64,000 nt of DNA from Enhygromyxa salina (GCF_002994615.1 NZ_PVNK01000047.1:1-64000); one strand, 5' to 3'. Positions 16,599-28,563 are shown, counted from the first letter of the stretch. Notes: generated by a model not told the origin, from the sequence alone. A program made the numbers and translations.

Positions 16599-18197
16599 AT
16601 GAAGACCAAACTCGACGGTGCAACCTTGACAATTCTGGCCGCCCTCGGCCTCGAGCTCGCCTGCGTCGGCCGCACGGGCGGCTCGGACGAGGGGGACACG
16701 GGGACCGACGACAGCGCTGAAACCGAGGGGACCGCCGAGGCCGGCACGTCGACCACGGGTGACGGTGACGGCGACTCGGGCGACGGTGACGGCGACTCGG
16801 GCGACGGTGACGGCGACACCGGCCCGGACCCGGACCCCTTCACCTGCGAGAACCCGACGCCGATCCTGCAGGCCGGGACCGACACCCCGAGCGGCTTCGT
16901 CGAGTGCGAGGGCGGCTTCATCCACCGGACCGAGGCGGTCGAGTGCGTCGCGCCCACGGGCCCCGACACACCCTTTTGTGCGGACGGAATCGGCGGCGGC
17001 TGCGAGACCGCCGCGGACTGCAACGAGAAAGCCTACGGCAGCTGCACCGACGACCCCTGGGGCGGATGCCAGTGCCGCTACGGCTGCGCCAGCGATGCCG
17101 ACTGCGAACAGGGCTACGCCTGCGCCTGCGCCGGAGTGATCGGCGACGCGGCCCAGTGCATCCCGGCGGGGTGCACGATCACCGACGACTGCGGCGAGGG
17201 CCACTGCGGGCTGAGCGAGTTTCAGGGCATCTGCGACAACTTCCACGAGCTCGCGTGCGCGGCCCCGGACGCCGAGTGCCACGTCAACAGCGACTGCGGC
17301 GAGGATCTGTGTGACCCCAACTGGCCCGAGGGCGGCAACGTCATGTTCCACTGCACCGCGGGGGGCGACGAGGGCTACACCTGTGAGGCCCCCGAGTGGT
17401 GCGACGGCGACTGCGGGCGGCCCTTCTTCATCGAGGGCGAGGCACGCGTCGCGCCCACGCTCGCGCGCGCGGACTGGGAGCTCCCGGTCCGGGTCGCGCC
17501 CGTCGACGCTCACACGCGTCGGCAGCTCGCGCAGCACTGGACCCAGGTCGCACAGTTCGAGCACGCCTCGGTCGCCTCGTTCGCGCGCTTCGGTCTTCAG
17601 CTGATGCGGCTCGGCGCGCCGCCGCGGCTCTTGCTCGACACCCAGCGGGCGGCCGCGGACGAGCTTCGCCACGCCCGGGTCGCCTTCGGCCTCGCCTCGG
17701 CCTACGCGGGCGCGCCCGTCGGCCCCGGCCTGCTCGACATCGACGGCTCACTCGAGGCCGGACACGCGCCCCGCGAGATCGTCGAGGGCCTGGTGCTCGA
17801 GGCCTGCATCGGCGAGACCCTGGCCGCGCTCGAGGCCCGCGAGGCCGCCGCCCAGGCCAGCGATCCGGCCGTCGCCGCCGCGCTCGAGCAGATCGCAAGC
17901 GACGAGCTCCGTCACGCCGAGCTCGGCTGGCGCGCGCTTCGGTGGATCCTCGATCGCGGCGACGCGCAGCTGCGGGCCTTCGCGGTGGCGCGCCTCGACG
18001 CGGTCTGTGCCGCTGTCAACGCGCAGACCCTCAGCGACGGCGTGCCCCTGAGCCTGCGCCGCCACGGTGTGCTCGACGACACGCTCCGCGAAGAGGTCCG
18101 GCGCCGGGGCGTCGAGTCGGTCATCGGGCCCTGCGTGGCGGCCCTGCGTGGCCACTTTGCCCCGAGCCCGGCGAGCCGGAGCGCCGCGACTTCCTGA
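16599..18197 (+). CDS. Cys-rich lipoprotein fused to a ferritin-like diiron domain
   Basis: 532 residues in four parts. There is a signal peptide with a lipobox-like LELACVG (Cys22), then a GD-rich acidic linker (about 40-75). Next comes a Cys-rich region (about 85-285) with roughly thirty cysteines in CETAADCN- and CQCRYGCAS-type spacings. The ferritin-like four-helix domain begins near residue 305. Its diiron ligands are visible as QFEHAS, DELRHAR, EACIGET and DELRHAEL. Ferritin-like domains store iron or carry oxidase and hydroxylase chemistry; placement on an exported Cys-rich protein is unusual. The 3' end overlaps the convergent sterol-desaturase-family gene by 77 bp. Confidence 0.8.
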   Translation: MKTKLDGATLTILAALGLELACVGRTGGSDEGDTGTDDSAETEGTAEAGTSTTGDGDGDSGDGDGDSGDGDGDTGPDPDPFTCENPTPILQAGTDTPSGFVECEGGFIHRTEAVECVAPTGPDTPFCADGIGGGCETAADCNEKAYGSCTDDPWGGCQCRYGCASDADCEQGYACACAGVIGDAAQCIPAGCTITDDCGEGHCGLSEFQGICDNFHELACAAPDAECHVNSDCGEDLCDPNWPEGGNVMFHCTAGGDEGYTCEAPEWCDGDCGRPFFIEGEARVAPTLARADWELPVRVAPVDAHTRRQLAQHWTQVAQFEHASVASFARFGLQLMRLGAPPRLLLDTQRAAADELRHARVAFGLASAYAGAPVGPGLLDIDGSLEAGHAPREIVEGLVLEACIGETLAALEAREAAAQASDPAVAAALEQIASDELRHAELGWRALRWILDRGDAQLRAFAVARLDAVCAAVNAQTLSDGVPLSLRRHGVLDDTLREEVRRRGVESVIGPCVAALRGHFAPSPASRSAATS

Positions 18198-18993
18198 ACC
18201 ATTGAAAGGGGCTGAGCCCACGAAAGGGGCTGAGCCCACGAAAGGGATAGGCCAGGAGCCCGAGGTAGGTCTGCGGCGCGGGCCTGTCGAGACCGAGCTC
18301 CGTCGCCGGCTCGGCGCGGGTCCGATGGGTCCCGAACAGATGGTCGATCCACGGGGCCAGGTTCGCGTAGTTGCCGACGTCGCGCTGGCGCAGGTGATGA
18401 ATGTGGTGAAACTCGGGCGAGCCAAACAGCACCGCCAGCGGGCCCAGGCGAACGCGCGCGTTGGAGTGGATGAAGGTCGCCCACAGCCCGCGGAAGGCGA
18501 CGAGGCCGAGCATGCCCTCGAGTGAGAAGCCCAGGATCAGGGCCGGCAGGTTCATGAAAAACTGGGTGTAGAGCCCGTCGATCGGGTGCTCGCGGTGCGC
18601 GGCGAGGAAGTCGAGCTGCTCGGCCGTGTGGTGGACGGCGTGGAAGCGCCACAAAAAGGCCGAGCGGTGCTGAAGGCGGTGGCCCCAGTACATCGCCAGG
18701 TCACCGAGCACGATCGCCTCGACCGCTTGCAGGGCCAGCGGCTGACCACGAAACTCGGCGCGAAGCCCCTCGAGCGCGCTCAGCTCGGGCAGCAGCTCGA
18801 TCGCCGAGGCGAACAGCCAGACCACGAGCCCGGCAAACAAGAGGTGCTGGCCGGCGAAGAAGGCCAGATCCGTGGCCACGCCGCGACGCAGGCGGCGTTG
18901 CTTTGGCCACATCGGCCGCGCCCACTCGAGCGGCACGAAGATGGCGATCAGCCAGATCAGGGCGATCGACGCGGAAGTGAGCGAGTCGATCAT
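18121..18993 (-). CDS. Sterol desaturase / fatty acid hydroxylase family protein
   Basis: 290 residues with four or so hydrophobic segments and the three histidine clusters of the family: HRLQH, HAVHH and HHIHH, which bind a diiron centre. The family hydroxylates or desaturates sterols and fatty acids at the membrane. The C-terminus contains a tandem FRGLSP repeat from an 18-bp DNA repeat and a basic tail encoded within the convergent ferritin-like gene, so the tail may be recently extended. The ATG overlaps the stop of the upstream gene by a few bases (ATGA-type), so the pair is coupled. Confidence 0.85.
   Translation of the reverse strand: MIDSLTSASIALIWLIAIFVPLEWARPMWPKQRRLRRGVATDLAFFAGQHLLFAGLVVWLFASAIELLPELSALEGLRAEFRGQPLALQAVEAIVLGDLAMYWGHRLQHRSAFLWRFHAVHHTAEQLDFLAAHREHPIDGLYTQFFMNLPALILGFSLEGMLGLVAFRGLWATFIHSNARVRLGPLAVLFGSPEFHHIHHLRQRDVGNYANLAPWIDHLFGTHRTRAEPATELGLDRPAPQTYLGLLAYPFRGLSPFRGLSPFQWFRKSRRSGSPGSGQSGHAGPPRRAR
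18204..18246. repeat. 18-bp tandem repeat (2.3 copies)
   Basis: GAAAGGGGCTGAGCCCAC occurs at 18204-18221 and 18222-18239, followed by a partial third copy. It lies between the ferritin-like stop and the conserved part of the convergent gene, and encodes FRGLSP repeats on the minus strand. Confidence 0.85.
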
Positions 18994-19412
18994 TTCTGGG
19001 CTTGGGGGGCCGGGTTTTGCTGTTGGGTGGGGGCCTGCTCACCGGGGAAGCGCATCGCGCCGAAGTCACCGCCCGACTTGCTCGCGGGCATCAGCACGGG
19101 CATCTCGCGCTCGGGCTTCGCGTCCACCTTGGCGGCGGCCTTGGCTGTCGGCTGCTCGGGGTCGGCTTCCGCAGGCGCGGGCGCTGCGTTGACCGCCGCG
19201 GGCGGGGTCAGCTCGCTGGCGGCGGCGGCGGCGGGCTTCGAGTCGGGTGCGAGCGCGGGCGCCTCCTTCTCGGGTGGGGTCGCCGTCGGCGAGTCGCAGC
19301 CAAACTGGGCGTTGACGACGACGAGCAGGCCGAGACCCAAGGAGCACGCGAGCGCAGCGCCCCTGGCCACACGCAGCGACGCGGACGGCCGCGGGGAGGA
19401 TGGATCGGGCAT
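18990..19412 (-). CDS. Membrane-anchored Ala/Pro-rich hypothetical protein
   Basis: 140 residues. A Ser/Pro/Arg start is followed by one hydrophobic segment (about 18-36) with a Cys just after it, then a long disordered Ala/Pro/Lys/Glu stretch and a Gln/Pro-rich end. No domain is recognised. It could be a lipoprotein or a single-span protein with a periplasmic tail. Its stop overlaps the start of the sterol-desaturase-family gene, so it is probably co-translated with it and may help position that enzyme. Confidence 0.6.
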   Translation of the reverse strand: MPDPSSPRPSASLRVARGAALACSLGLGLLVVVNAQFGCDSPTATPPEKEAPALAPDSKPAAAAASELTPPAAVNAAPAPAEADPEQPTAKAAAKVDAKPEREMPVLMPASKSGGDFGAMRFPGEQAPTQQQNPAPQAQK

Positions 19413-19542
19413 GTCCCAGGCTACCCCCATCGGCCCGCAGGCGTCGTCCCGTCTGTGTACAACCCGCGCGCGCCCGCACCCGCGAGCCTGCCTGCAGTTT
19501 TGCGCACGCACATCACGCGCATCCCGCTACGCTCCCAGGGGC

Positions 19543-20388
19543 ATGACGTGGCGGCAGGTGTCCAGTATCGGAATCGCGCTCTCGACTGGAGCGTGCCTCA
19601 TCGCCCCCAACCCCAAGTTCGTGGAAGACGCGGGGTCGGAGGAGGGCGACACGGACACCACCGCGCTCAAGACGAGCGACTCGACCACCGACTCCGAGAC
19701 CGGCGACGGCGACGGCGATGGCGATGGCGATGGCGATGGCGATGGCGATGGCGATGGCGATGGCGATGGCGATGGCGATTGCCCACCCGGGACCCTCGAC
19801 TGCGACGGTGACCCCGGGTGCGAGGCCGACGTCAGCGACCCCCTGACCTGTGGCTCCTGCGAGCGCAGCTGCGAGCTCGCGGGTCAGCTGCTCGACTGCA
19901 CCGAGGGCCTGTGCTCGGGCGACCTCGTCTTCCCAGTCGAGACCGACAGCTACGCCGACTCGTTTCACCCGATGACCCTATTCGGCGACGCCGAGGTCCT
20001 CGAGGTCGAGATCGGCGACGGCGATCAGCAAGCCTACATCGCCTTGCCAGGCATCGCCGACCTGCCCCCGGACGCGTTCGTCGAGAGCGCGAGCCTGCAC
20101 CTGAGCTGTACAAACGTCGGCGACCCGGCCGACATCCACCAGATCATCATGGAGTGGTCTGAGGCCGAGCTCAATTGGTCGAACGCGCCGAGCCTGAACC
20201 CGAATGTGCTGACGAGCTTCGACCCAAACATCGATGACACGAGCCTCGATCTGACCGCGCTGCTGCCCTCGTGGCGCGGGCAGCCGAACTATGGCATTGC
20301 GCTGATACCGACCGGCGGCGACGGGCTCACCTTTCGCAGCAGCGAGACCGACGCCGGGCCGTGGGTGTCGCTGAGCGTGAGCTGGTGA
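19543..20388 (+). CDS. Lipoprotein with GD linker and DNRLRE-like domain
   Basis: 281 residues. The signal peptide ends near STGACL (Cys18). An acidic Ser/Thr stretch leads into 13 exact GD repeats (about residues 54-79), then a short Cys-rich region (CPPGTLDCDGDPGC, CGSCERSC). From about residue 130 the sequence follows the DNRLRE/CBM96-like pattern: DSYADSFHPMTLFGDAEVL, AYIALPGIADLP, then a W.EAELNWSNAPS motif. Such domains are beta-sandwiches on surface proteins. Ligand and partner are unknown. Confidence 0.75.
   Translation: MTWRQVSSIGIALSTGACLIAPNPKFVEDAGSEEGDTDTTALKTSDSTTDSETGDGDGDGDGDGDGDGDGDGDGDGDGDCPPGTLDCDGDPGCEADVSDPLTCGSCERSCELAGQLLDCTEGLCSGDLVFPVETDSYADSFHPMTLFGDAEVLEVEIGDGDQQAYIALPGIADLPPDAFVESASLHLSCTNVGDPADIHQIIMEWSEAELNWSNAPSLNPNVLTSFDPNIDDTSLDLTALLPSWRGQPNYGIALIPTGGDGLTFRSSETDAGPWVSLSVSW
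19702..19779 (+). repeat. Hexanucleotide GGCGAY repeat, 13 copies
   Basis: GGCGAC and GGCGAT units run without interruption and encode (GD)13. It is a likely variable-number tract; slippage changes the linker length by whole GD units without shifting frame. Confidence 0.9.
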
Positions 20389-20485
20389 ATGGCTACCGCG
20401 GCAGTGGGGAGCTCCGGCACCGCCCCCGCCCCTCGGCAGCGTTGACGGTGAGAGGGCACCGGGCCCGGCGCCCTCGTCTGCGCGC

Positions 20486-21610
20486 TCAGTTGGAGCCCGC
20501 TCGCCGCCGCCGCAAGCCCACGAGCGCCAACAGCCCGAGCGCCGACCACCCGAGCCCCCGCCCGGGCGCGGTCTCGGTCGCGCAGTTGCAGCCCCCATCT
20601 TCAAGCTGACCGAGGTCGTCGCCGCCGGTCCCGGTCTCGCCGCCGGTCTCGTCGAGGCCGCCGTCATCGTCGCCGGTGTCACCGCCCTCGTCGCCCGCCG
20701 GATCGCCGTCGCCGTCGCCGGGCTCGGGCTCGGGCTCCTCCCAATAGGGGAAGCTCAGATCGATCGTCTCGAACGCGATCTCTTCGTCGACCACGGGCAG
20801 ATCCACGGGGATCTCGATTCCCCCGACGTCGTAGTCGTCGAACAGCACGGACACGGCCAGATGCGGATAGATGATCAAGGTCGGCATCGTCCGCAGCTGG
20901 CAAAAGGCCGTGGCCGGCAGCACGAGGTCTTCGGGCCCCTCGCCGGGGTCGATCCACTGCGACTCGCCCTCGATCGTGAACGAGCTGATCTCACCGTCGG
21001 TGCCAAGGACCTCGATGCGGTTGCACTCGAGCGAGGCCTCGATGTCGACGAAGAGCGCGATGTCGAGGTTGCCCGACAAGATCACGATGTCGGGCACGAG
21101 CGGGATCGAGACCAGGTCGAGGGCGCCGCTCTTGTCGGTGATCGTGACCGGCCGATCGGGGTTGCCCTCGAGCAAGTAGGGCGTGAACATCTCCACGGCC
21201 TGGATGCCCCAGTCGTAGGGCCCGAGCAGGTCCGACTCCCACTGCGCGAGCGAGACGTCGACCTTGACGCTGGCGACGAGGTCGAGCCCGACGTCGTACT
21301 CGAAGAACCCGGCCATCGGATCGCCCTCGAAGCGGAGCTCCTCGGTCTGCCAGTCGTAGTACGCGATGCCCGGGAGATCGATCATGACCGAGTTGGCCGC
21401 GTCGGCGAACAGGCGCAGCTGGACCGGTGAGTTGGCCGGGACCCACCCGGTGTCGACCGCCGCGTCTTCGAAGCCGAGCAGCTGCTCCTCGTAGGTGGGC
21501 GAGAAGTCCGACTGCTCCTCGGGCCCGATCGCGCTCGCGCTCGCGGGGGTCAAACACACAGCGCAAAGCGCAGCCACACCCGTGCTCACCGACAGTAGAC
21601 GCCAAGTCAT
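20486..21610 (-). CDS. Secreted protein with MYXO-CTERM sorting signal
   Basis: 374 residues. A cleavable signal peptide (ending near SASA, about residue 26) starts the protein. The body (about 30-315) is acidic, beta-rich and matches nothing I recognise. A Glu/Pro/Gly/Asp-rich stalk leads to the C-terminal sorting signal: a Cys motif (GGCNCAT), a hydrophobic helix (SALGLLALVGL) and RRRR. This is the MYXO-CTERM layout, which directs proteins of fruiting myxobacteria to the cell surface after processing at the Cys. Function of the body is unknown. Confidence 0.82.
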   Translation of the reverse strand: MTWRLLSVSTGVAALCAVCLTPASASAIGPEEQSDFSPTYEEQLLGFEDAAVDTGWVPANSPVQLRLFADAANSVMIDLPGIAYYDWQTEELRFEGDPMAGFFEYDVGLDLVASVKVDVSLAQWESDLLGPYDWGIQAVEMFTPYLLEGNPDRPVTITDKSGALDLVSIPLVPDIVILSGNLDIALFVDIEASLECNRIEVLGTDGEISSFTIEGESQWIDPGEGPEDLVLPATAFCQLRTMPTLIIYPHLAVSVLFDDYDVGGIEIPVDLPVVDEEIAFETIDLSFPYWEEPEPEPGDGDGDPAGDEGGDTGDDDGGLDETGGETGTGGDDLGQLEDGGCNCATETAPGRGLGWSALGLLALVGLRRRRAGSN

Positions 21611-21665
21611 GCCGCACTCTAACAGAGTCTGGCTCGCGCGCGCTCCGAGGTCAGGGCGGTCGCGC

Positions 21666-23285
21666 TCACGAGCCGGGCAGCGCGGGCTCTCGCTGGCCTT
21701 CGAGCTCAACCACGTGACGTGCGCGCGGTGGCAAGATCTTGGCCGCGGCCAGGGCGTTCACGACCTCCAGGCGCATGGCCTCGCCCATCTCCTCGTCGCG
21801 GCCGGGCTTGACCGGGGTCAGGATCTCGAGCCACACGCAGGTCTCGCGCAGCTCTTCGACGCTCAGATCGCTGTCGCCGATGATGTCGGGGTAGCGCGCC
21901 CGGATCTCGCGGAGGTGGTCGTCGAGCACGCGCAACACGCGAGGAAGGTCCTCCTCGTAGGGCACGCCGAGCTCGACGACCGCGTTTACATAGCGCTGCG
22001 AGTGGCTCGCAACCGCGCGAATCTCACCGTTGGGGATCGCGTGCAAGATCCCATACTCGTCGCGAACCTTGGTCACGCGCACGCCGATGTCCTCGACCTC
22101 GCCGAGCACGTCGCCAACGCGCACGCGGTGGCCGACCAAGAACATGCCCTCGAACAGGATGAAGAAGCCCGAGACCAGGTCGCCGACGATCGTCTGCGCG
22201 CCGAGCCCGACGGCGATGCCCATGAGCCCGGCGGCGGCGAGGATCGGCGAGGCGTCGAGGCCGAGCTCCCCCAGCGCCATCGAGATCGCCATGATGTAGA
22301 TCGCGTAGCGGATCAGGCTGATCGTGATCGGGCCCAGGGTCTGGCGCTGCTGCTGCTCGGCCTCGCTCGCGTCGGGCGAGGCCGCGAGCCACTCGTTGAC
22401 CGCGACGCCGCAGATCTCGATGATCACGCGGGCGACGTACATGATCGCAATCACGCGGATCACGGCCGGCCCGAGCTCCGCGAGCGCGGTCTCGGGCGTC
22501 ACCTCGTTGATCACGACCGTCGCGGTGCCGACGTAGACGAAGTACTCGACCACGCGCTTGGTCACGGTCGTCAGCCGGCTCAGGCGACCGACGAAACGCA
22601 GCGGGGTCCGACGATCCTCGAGCGACTCCGAGAGCTCGAACAACACGTCGACGACGAGGTGCGCGCCAACGACGATGCTGCGCGCGAGCGAGATCCCAAC
22701 GACGACGTAGGTCACGGCGGCGAGCGGCCCGCGGATGATCGAGGCCTCGGTCATGAGGTAGACCACGACCAGGATCGCGCCCAGGCCCAACCCCCATCGC
22801 AAGGTGGCCTGGGCGCGCTCGAGCAAGCGGTCGAGCTGCGCGCGGCGAGGCGCGAGCAGCTCGAGCTCGGCGAGGCTCGCGATCGCCGCGGGGATCGCCA
22901 GGCGCAGGATCCGGTAGAGCACCAGCGCGCCCACGAGCGCGAGCAGGACCTTGGCCACGAGCCACGCGACGGCGACGGGATCGCGCAGCAGCGCCTCGTT
23001 GACCCAGTCCTGCAACAGCGCCGACGCGTCGACCTCGTACCAGGTCAGGAGCGCGGCGCCGGACACCAGGCCCAGGGACACGAGCAGGGTCAGGAACAAG
23101 ATCAGCCGCGAGGCCCAGGCCCCGCGCTGCTGGGACTGGCCCTCGCGCACGTCGAAGCGCCGCAGGATCGGGACGAGCACGCGGCCGATCACGCGCCTGC
23201 TAACGAAGCTGACGACGAAGGTCAGGGCCAGCGTCACCGCCAGCGCGGTCGCATTGCTAACGAGGACGTCCGTGGTCGGGATCAT
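21666..23285 (-). CDS. MscS-family mechanosensitive ion channel
   Basis: 539 residues. Several hydrophobic segments occupy the N-terminal 350 residues, more than the three of minimal MscS. The pore helix and beta domain follow (AAGLMGIAVGLGAQTIVGDL, FEGMFLVGHRVRVGDV, PNGEI), the conserved MscS signature. The C-terminal part fits the vestibule. Channels of this family open on membrane tension and release solutes. The gene begins only 21 bp after the encapsulin-like shell gene upstream on the same strand, so it is probably the last gene of the geosmin/shell operon. Confidence 0.9.
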   Translation of the reverse strand: MIPTTDVLVSNATALAVTLALTFVVSFVSRRVIGRVLVPILRRFDVREGQSQQRGAWASRLILFLTLLVSLGLVSGAALLTWYEVDASALLQDWVNEALLRDPVAVAWLVAKVLLALVGALVLYRILRLAIPAAIASLAELELLAPRRAQLDRLLERAQATLRWGLGLGAILVVVYLMTEASIIRGPLAAVTYVVVGISLARSIVVGAHLVVDVLFELSESLEDRRTPLRFVGRLSRLTTVTKRVVEYFVYVGTATVVINEVTPETALAELGPAVIRVIAIMYVARVIIEICGVAVNEWLAASPDASEAEQQQRQTLGPITISLIRYAIYIMAISMALGELGLDASPILAAAGLMGIAVGLGAQTIVGDLVSGFFILFEGMFLVGHRVRVGDVLGEVEDIGVRVTKVRDEYGILHAIPNGEIRAVASHSQRYVNAVVELGVPYEEDLPRVLRVLDDHLREIRARYPDIIGDSDLSVEELRETCVWLEILTPVKPGRDEEMGEAMRLEVVNALAAAKILPPRARHVVELEGQREPALPGS

Positions 23286-23306
23286 GCCGGCATCCCCGTC
23301 GGCCCG

Positions 23307-24701
23307 TCAACGACCGAGCTCGACGCCGTCGAGCACTCCGAGGGCGTCGGGGACGAGGACCGCGATCGAGTAATACGCGCTGACCAGGTACGAGGCGATC
23401 GCGCGCTCGTTGATCCCCATGAAGCGGACGTTGAGGCCCGGCTCGACCTCGTCGGGGATCCCAGTCTGGTGGAGGCCGATCACGCCTTGATCGGCGAGCC
23501 CGGTCCGGAGCACGAGGATCGAGCTCGTCCCCAGCTCGTCGATCGGGATCTTGTCGCAAGGCAGCAGCGGCACGCCTCGCCAGGTCTGAACGACGGCGCC
23601 GTCGAACTCCATGGTCTGGGTCTCGACCTTGCGCAGGGTGCACTGGCGCCCGAACGCGGCGATCGCCTGGGGGTGAGCGAGCAGCGCCCGCGGCTTGCGA
23701 CGACGAGACAGGAGCTCGTCGAGGTCGTCGGGCGTGGGCGGGCCGTGGCGAGTCTGGAGGCGCTGCTTGGGGTCGACGCGGGCCAGCAGCCCGATCGAGG
23801 GATCGTTGATCAGCGCGTGCTCCTCGGCCTCGCGCAGGGCCTCGGTGACGAGCCGCAGCTGCTCGCCGAGCTGGCTCATCGGCTTGTCGTACATGTCCGT
23901 GACCCGGGTGTGCACGCGGAGGATGGTCTGGGCCACGCTCAGCTCGTGCTCGCGAGGCTCGCGCTCGTAGTCGACGAAGGTGCTCGTGAGCTCGGCCTCG
24001 CCGCGGTGCCCCGCCGTCAGCAGGATGTCGGCCTGGCCGTAGCGATCCGCGGGCCGACGCGGGCGCGCGCGCAGCTGCTCGACGTGGGCGCGCAGCTCGT
24101 CGTGCTCACCGACGAAGCGCTCGAACACCTCGCGGTCGAGGCTGAGCACGGCGCTCGGCGTCAGCGCCCGGGCGGTGAATTTCCAGCGCGCCTCTGCGCT
24201 CGTCTGCGCGAGGTGATCGCCCTCGCCGAGCATGCCGAGCGAGACCGGGTCGCCGTACTTGCCCGTGCCGAGCTTCTCGAGCTTGCCGTGGGCGAGGAGG
24301 TGGATCGCGTTTGCCGGCGCGCCTGCGTCGACGAGGATCTCGCCCTCCTTCAGCGAACGCTGCTCGAACAGGTCGGCGAGGGACTCGAGCAGCTCATCAT
24401 CATCGAAGCCGCGCAGCAGCGGGAGCTCGGCGAGCTCGCGCGGGACCACGCGGACGCGCTCCCCGACCCGAGTGAAGGCGATGATCCCGTCCCCGACGCT
24501 GTAGGACAGCCGACGGTTGACGCGAAAGGTCCCGGCCTCGACCTCCTCCCAGGGCAGGACCCGGAGGAGCCAGCGCGGGCTGATCCCCTCCATCTGAGGC
24601 CGGGTCTTGGTCGTAGAGGACAGGTTGCGCGCAGCCTCGGGCGCGAGGCTGGTGCGCGACGGCTCGCCGCCGCGGGATTGCTGATTCGACGAGCTCGTCA
24701 T
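23307..24701 (-). CDS. Family-2B-like encapsulin shell protein with cyclic-nucleotide-binding domain (paralogue 1)
   Basis: 464 residues. An N-terminal arm ([21 protein letters not shown] starts about residue 24) leads to the first part of an HK97-like fold. An inserted cNMP-binding-type domain (about 95-205) has [20 protein letters not shown] and GEGDHLAQT, but lacks the canonical RxA phosphate-cassette residues. The C-terminal part ([35 protein letters not shown]) is highly characteristic of family 2 encapsulins. These proteins self-assemble into virus-like cages around a cargo enzyme. It lies 24 bp after a paralogue and downstream of geosmin synthase, the expected cargo. Confidence 0.85.
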   Translation of the reverse strand: MTSSSNQQSRGGEPSRTSLAPEAARNLSSTTKTRPQMEGISPRWLLRVLPWEEVEAGTFRVNRRLSYSVGDGIIAFTRVGERVRVVPRELAELPLLRGFDDDELLESLADLFEQRSLKEGEILVDAGAPANAIHLLAHGKLEKLGTGKYGDPVSLGMLGEGDHLAQTSAEARWKFTARALTPSAVLSLDREVFERFVGEHDELRAHVEQLRARPRRPADRYGQADILLTAGHRGEAELTSTFVDYEREPREHELSVAQTILRVHTRVTDMYDKPMSQLGEQLRLVTEALREAEEHALINDPSIGLLARVDPKQRLQTRHGPPTPDDLDELLSRRRKPRALLAHPQAIAAFGRQCTLRKVETQTMEFDGAVVQTWRGVPLLPCDKIPIDELGTSSILVLRTGLADQGVIGLHQTGIPDEVEPGLNVRFMGINERAIASYLVSAYYSIAVLVPDALGVLDGVELGR

Positions 24702-24725
24702 GGGTCTGCCTTTCTGGTCCGGGGA

Positions 24726-26129
24726 CTAGCCCTGGCGCCCGACCTCTGCGTTCTCGAGCACGGCGAGCGCGTCGGGGACGAGCACGGCGACCGAGTAGTA
24801 GGCGCTGACGAGGTAGGAGATGATCGCCTTCTCGTTGATGCCCATGAACCGAACCGAGAGGCTCGGCTGGTACTCGTCGGGGAGCCCGGTCTGGTGCAGA
24901 CCGACCACGCCCTGCTTCTCCGCGCCCGCGCGCATCAGCAAGACCGAGCTCGTGCGCTCCTCGCTGACCGGGATCTTGCTGCACGGGAAGATCGGGATCC
25001 CCCGCCACGCCGGGACCTTGTGGCCGTTGACCTCGACGCCCGCCGGGTAGACCCCGCGACGGTTACACTCCTGCCCGAAGGCCGCGATCGTCCGGGGGTG
25101 GGCGAGGAAGAAGCCCGGGTCCTTCCAGACCAGCGACAGCAGCTCGTCGAAGTCGTCGGGGCTCGGGGCCCCGTTGCGGGTGTGGATCCGCTGGCTGAAG
25201 TCGGCGTTGTGCAGGAGGCCGATCTCGGGGCTGTTGATGAGCTCGTGCTCCTGACGCTCGCGCAGGGCCTCGATCGTGAGGCGCAGCTGCTCCTCGGTCT
25301 GGTTCATCGGCTGGTTGTAGAGATCCGCGACGCGGGTGTGGATCCGCAGCACGGTCTGCGCGACGCTGAGCTCGTACTCGCGGGGCGCGAGCTCGTAGTC
25401 CACGAAGGTCCCGGGCAGCGCCGCCTCGCCGTGGTGACCGGCCGAGAGCTGGATCTCGGCCTCACCGCCGTTGTCCTGCGGCCGGCTCGAGCGCTCCTTG
25501 AACTGCTCGATGTGGGTCCGCAGCGCCTCGCTCTGGTCCATGATCTGCTCGAACACGGTCTGATCGAGGGTCAGGACCGTGCAGGGCGTGACGGTCCGGG
25601 CGGTGAACTGCCACTGGTCGTGATCCTCGAGGATCGCCTCGTAGCTGAAGTGATCGCCGTCGGCGAGCACGTCGATCACGCTCTCATCGCCGTACTTGCC
25701 CTCACCGATCCGCTCGACCTTGCCGTGGGCGATGAGGCAGATCGAGTCGGCGGGCTTGCCCGCCTCGACGATCACCGACCCGGGCTTGAGGTCGTGCTGC
25801 ACGAAGCGGTTGGCGAGGGCCGCGAGGGTCTCGATGTCGTCGAAGCCCCGGAGCATCGGCAGCTCGGCGAGCTCCTGAGGGATCACCTGGACCTTGGTCC
25901 CGACGTTGGTGAAGGTCACGCGACCGTCGCCCACGGCGAAGGACAGGCGGCGGTTGACTCGGTACACACCGCCCGAGACATCGATCCACGGCAGCAGCTT
26001 GAGCAGCCAGCGCGAGGTGATGCCCTGCATCTGCGGCGGGGACTTGGTCGTGGTCGCGAGGTTGCGTGCGGCGGCGGTCGCCAGGCTCTGTTGTTGGGCC
26101 TCGAGGGCCGACTTGTCTGCGTCTGTCAT
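24726..26129 (-). CDS. Family-2B-like encapsulin shell protein with cyclic-nucleotide-binding domain (paralogue 2)
   Basis: 467 residues with the same layout as the downstream paralogue: N-terminal arm, cNMP-type insertion (about 95-205, with [11 protein letters not shown] where the cassette would be) and the family-2 core ending in [20 protein letters not shown]. The C-terminal 90 residues of the two are roughly two-thirds identical by eye, while the cNMP domains differ more. Two shell types from one operon suggest either a mixed shell or shells responding to different signals. The gene follows geosmin synthase by 76 bp, with a conserved 24-bp motif in that gap. Confidence 0.87.
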   Translation of the reverse strand: MTDADKSALEAQQQSLATAAARNLATTTKSPPQMQGITSRWLLKLLPWIDVSGGVYRVNRRLSFAVGDGRVTFTNVGTKVQVIPQELAELPMLRGFDDIETLAALANRFVQHDLKPGSVIVEAGKPADSICLIAHGKVERIGEGKYGDESVIDVLADGDHFSYEAILEDHDQWQFTARTVTPCTVLTLDQTVFEQIMDQSEALRTHIEQFKERSSRPQDNGGEAEIQLSAGHHGEAALPGTFVDYELAPREYELSVAQTVLRIHTRVADLYNQPMNQTEEQLRLTIEALRERQEHELINSPEIGLLHNADFSQRIHTRNGAPSPDDFDELLSLVWKDPGFFLAHPRTIAAFGQECNRRGVYPAGVEVNGHKVPAWRGIPIFPCSKIPVSEERTSSVLLMRAGAEKQGVVGLHQTGLPDEYQPSLSVRFMGINEKAIISYLVSAYYSVAVLVPDALAVLENAEVGRQG

Positions 26130-26150
26130 CGTTCAACGTCTCCAGATTGC

Positions 26151-26174
26151 TCGCGCTACGCGAGCGGGTATTCG
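26151..26174. promoter_or_regulatory. 24-bp motif upstream of shell paralogue 2 (shared with geosmin synthase)
   Basis: 20 of 24 positions match the sequence at 28471-28494. It contains a CGCG(T/C)AGCGCG inverted repeat followed, in plus orientation, by GGGTATTCG. The motif ends 21 bp before the ATG at 26129. It may be an operator, a promoter element or a 5'-UTR hairpin. Confidence 0.6.
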
Positions 26175-26205
26175 CGTGTTGGGGTCAGTGGGATTCGGGC
26201 TCGGA

Positions 26206-28497
<2,292 letters not shown>

Positions 28498-28563
28498 TTA
28501 AGCCGATTGACAGCACATCGCGAACATGGCCGCCCGTGGTCGGATCCCCTCGCCTGCCGGCGC

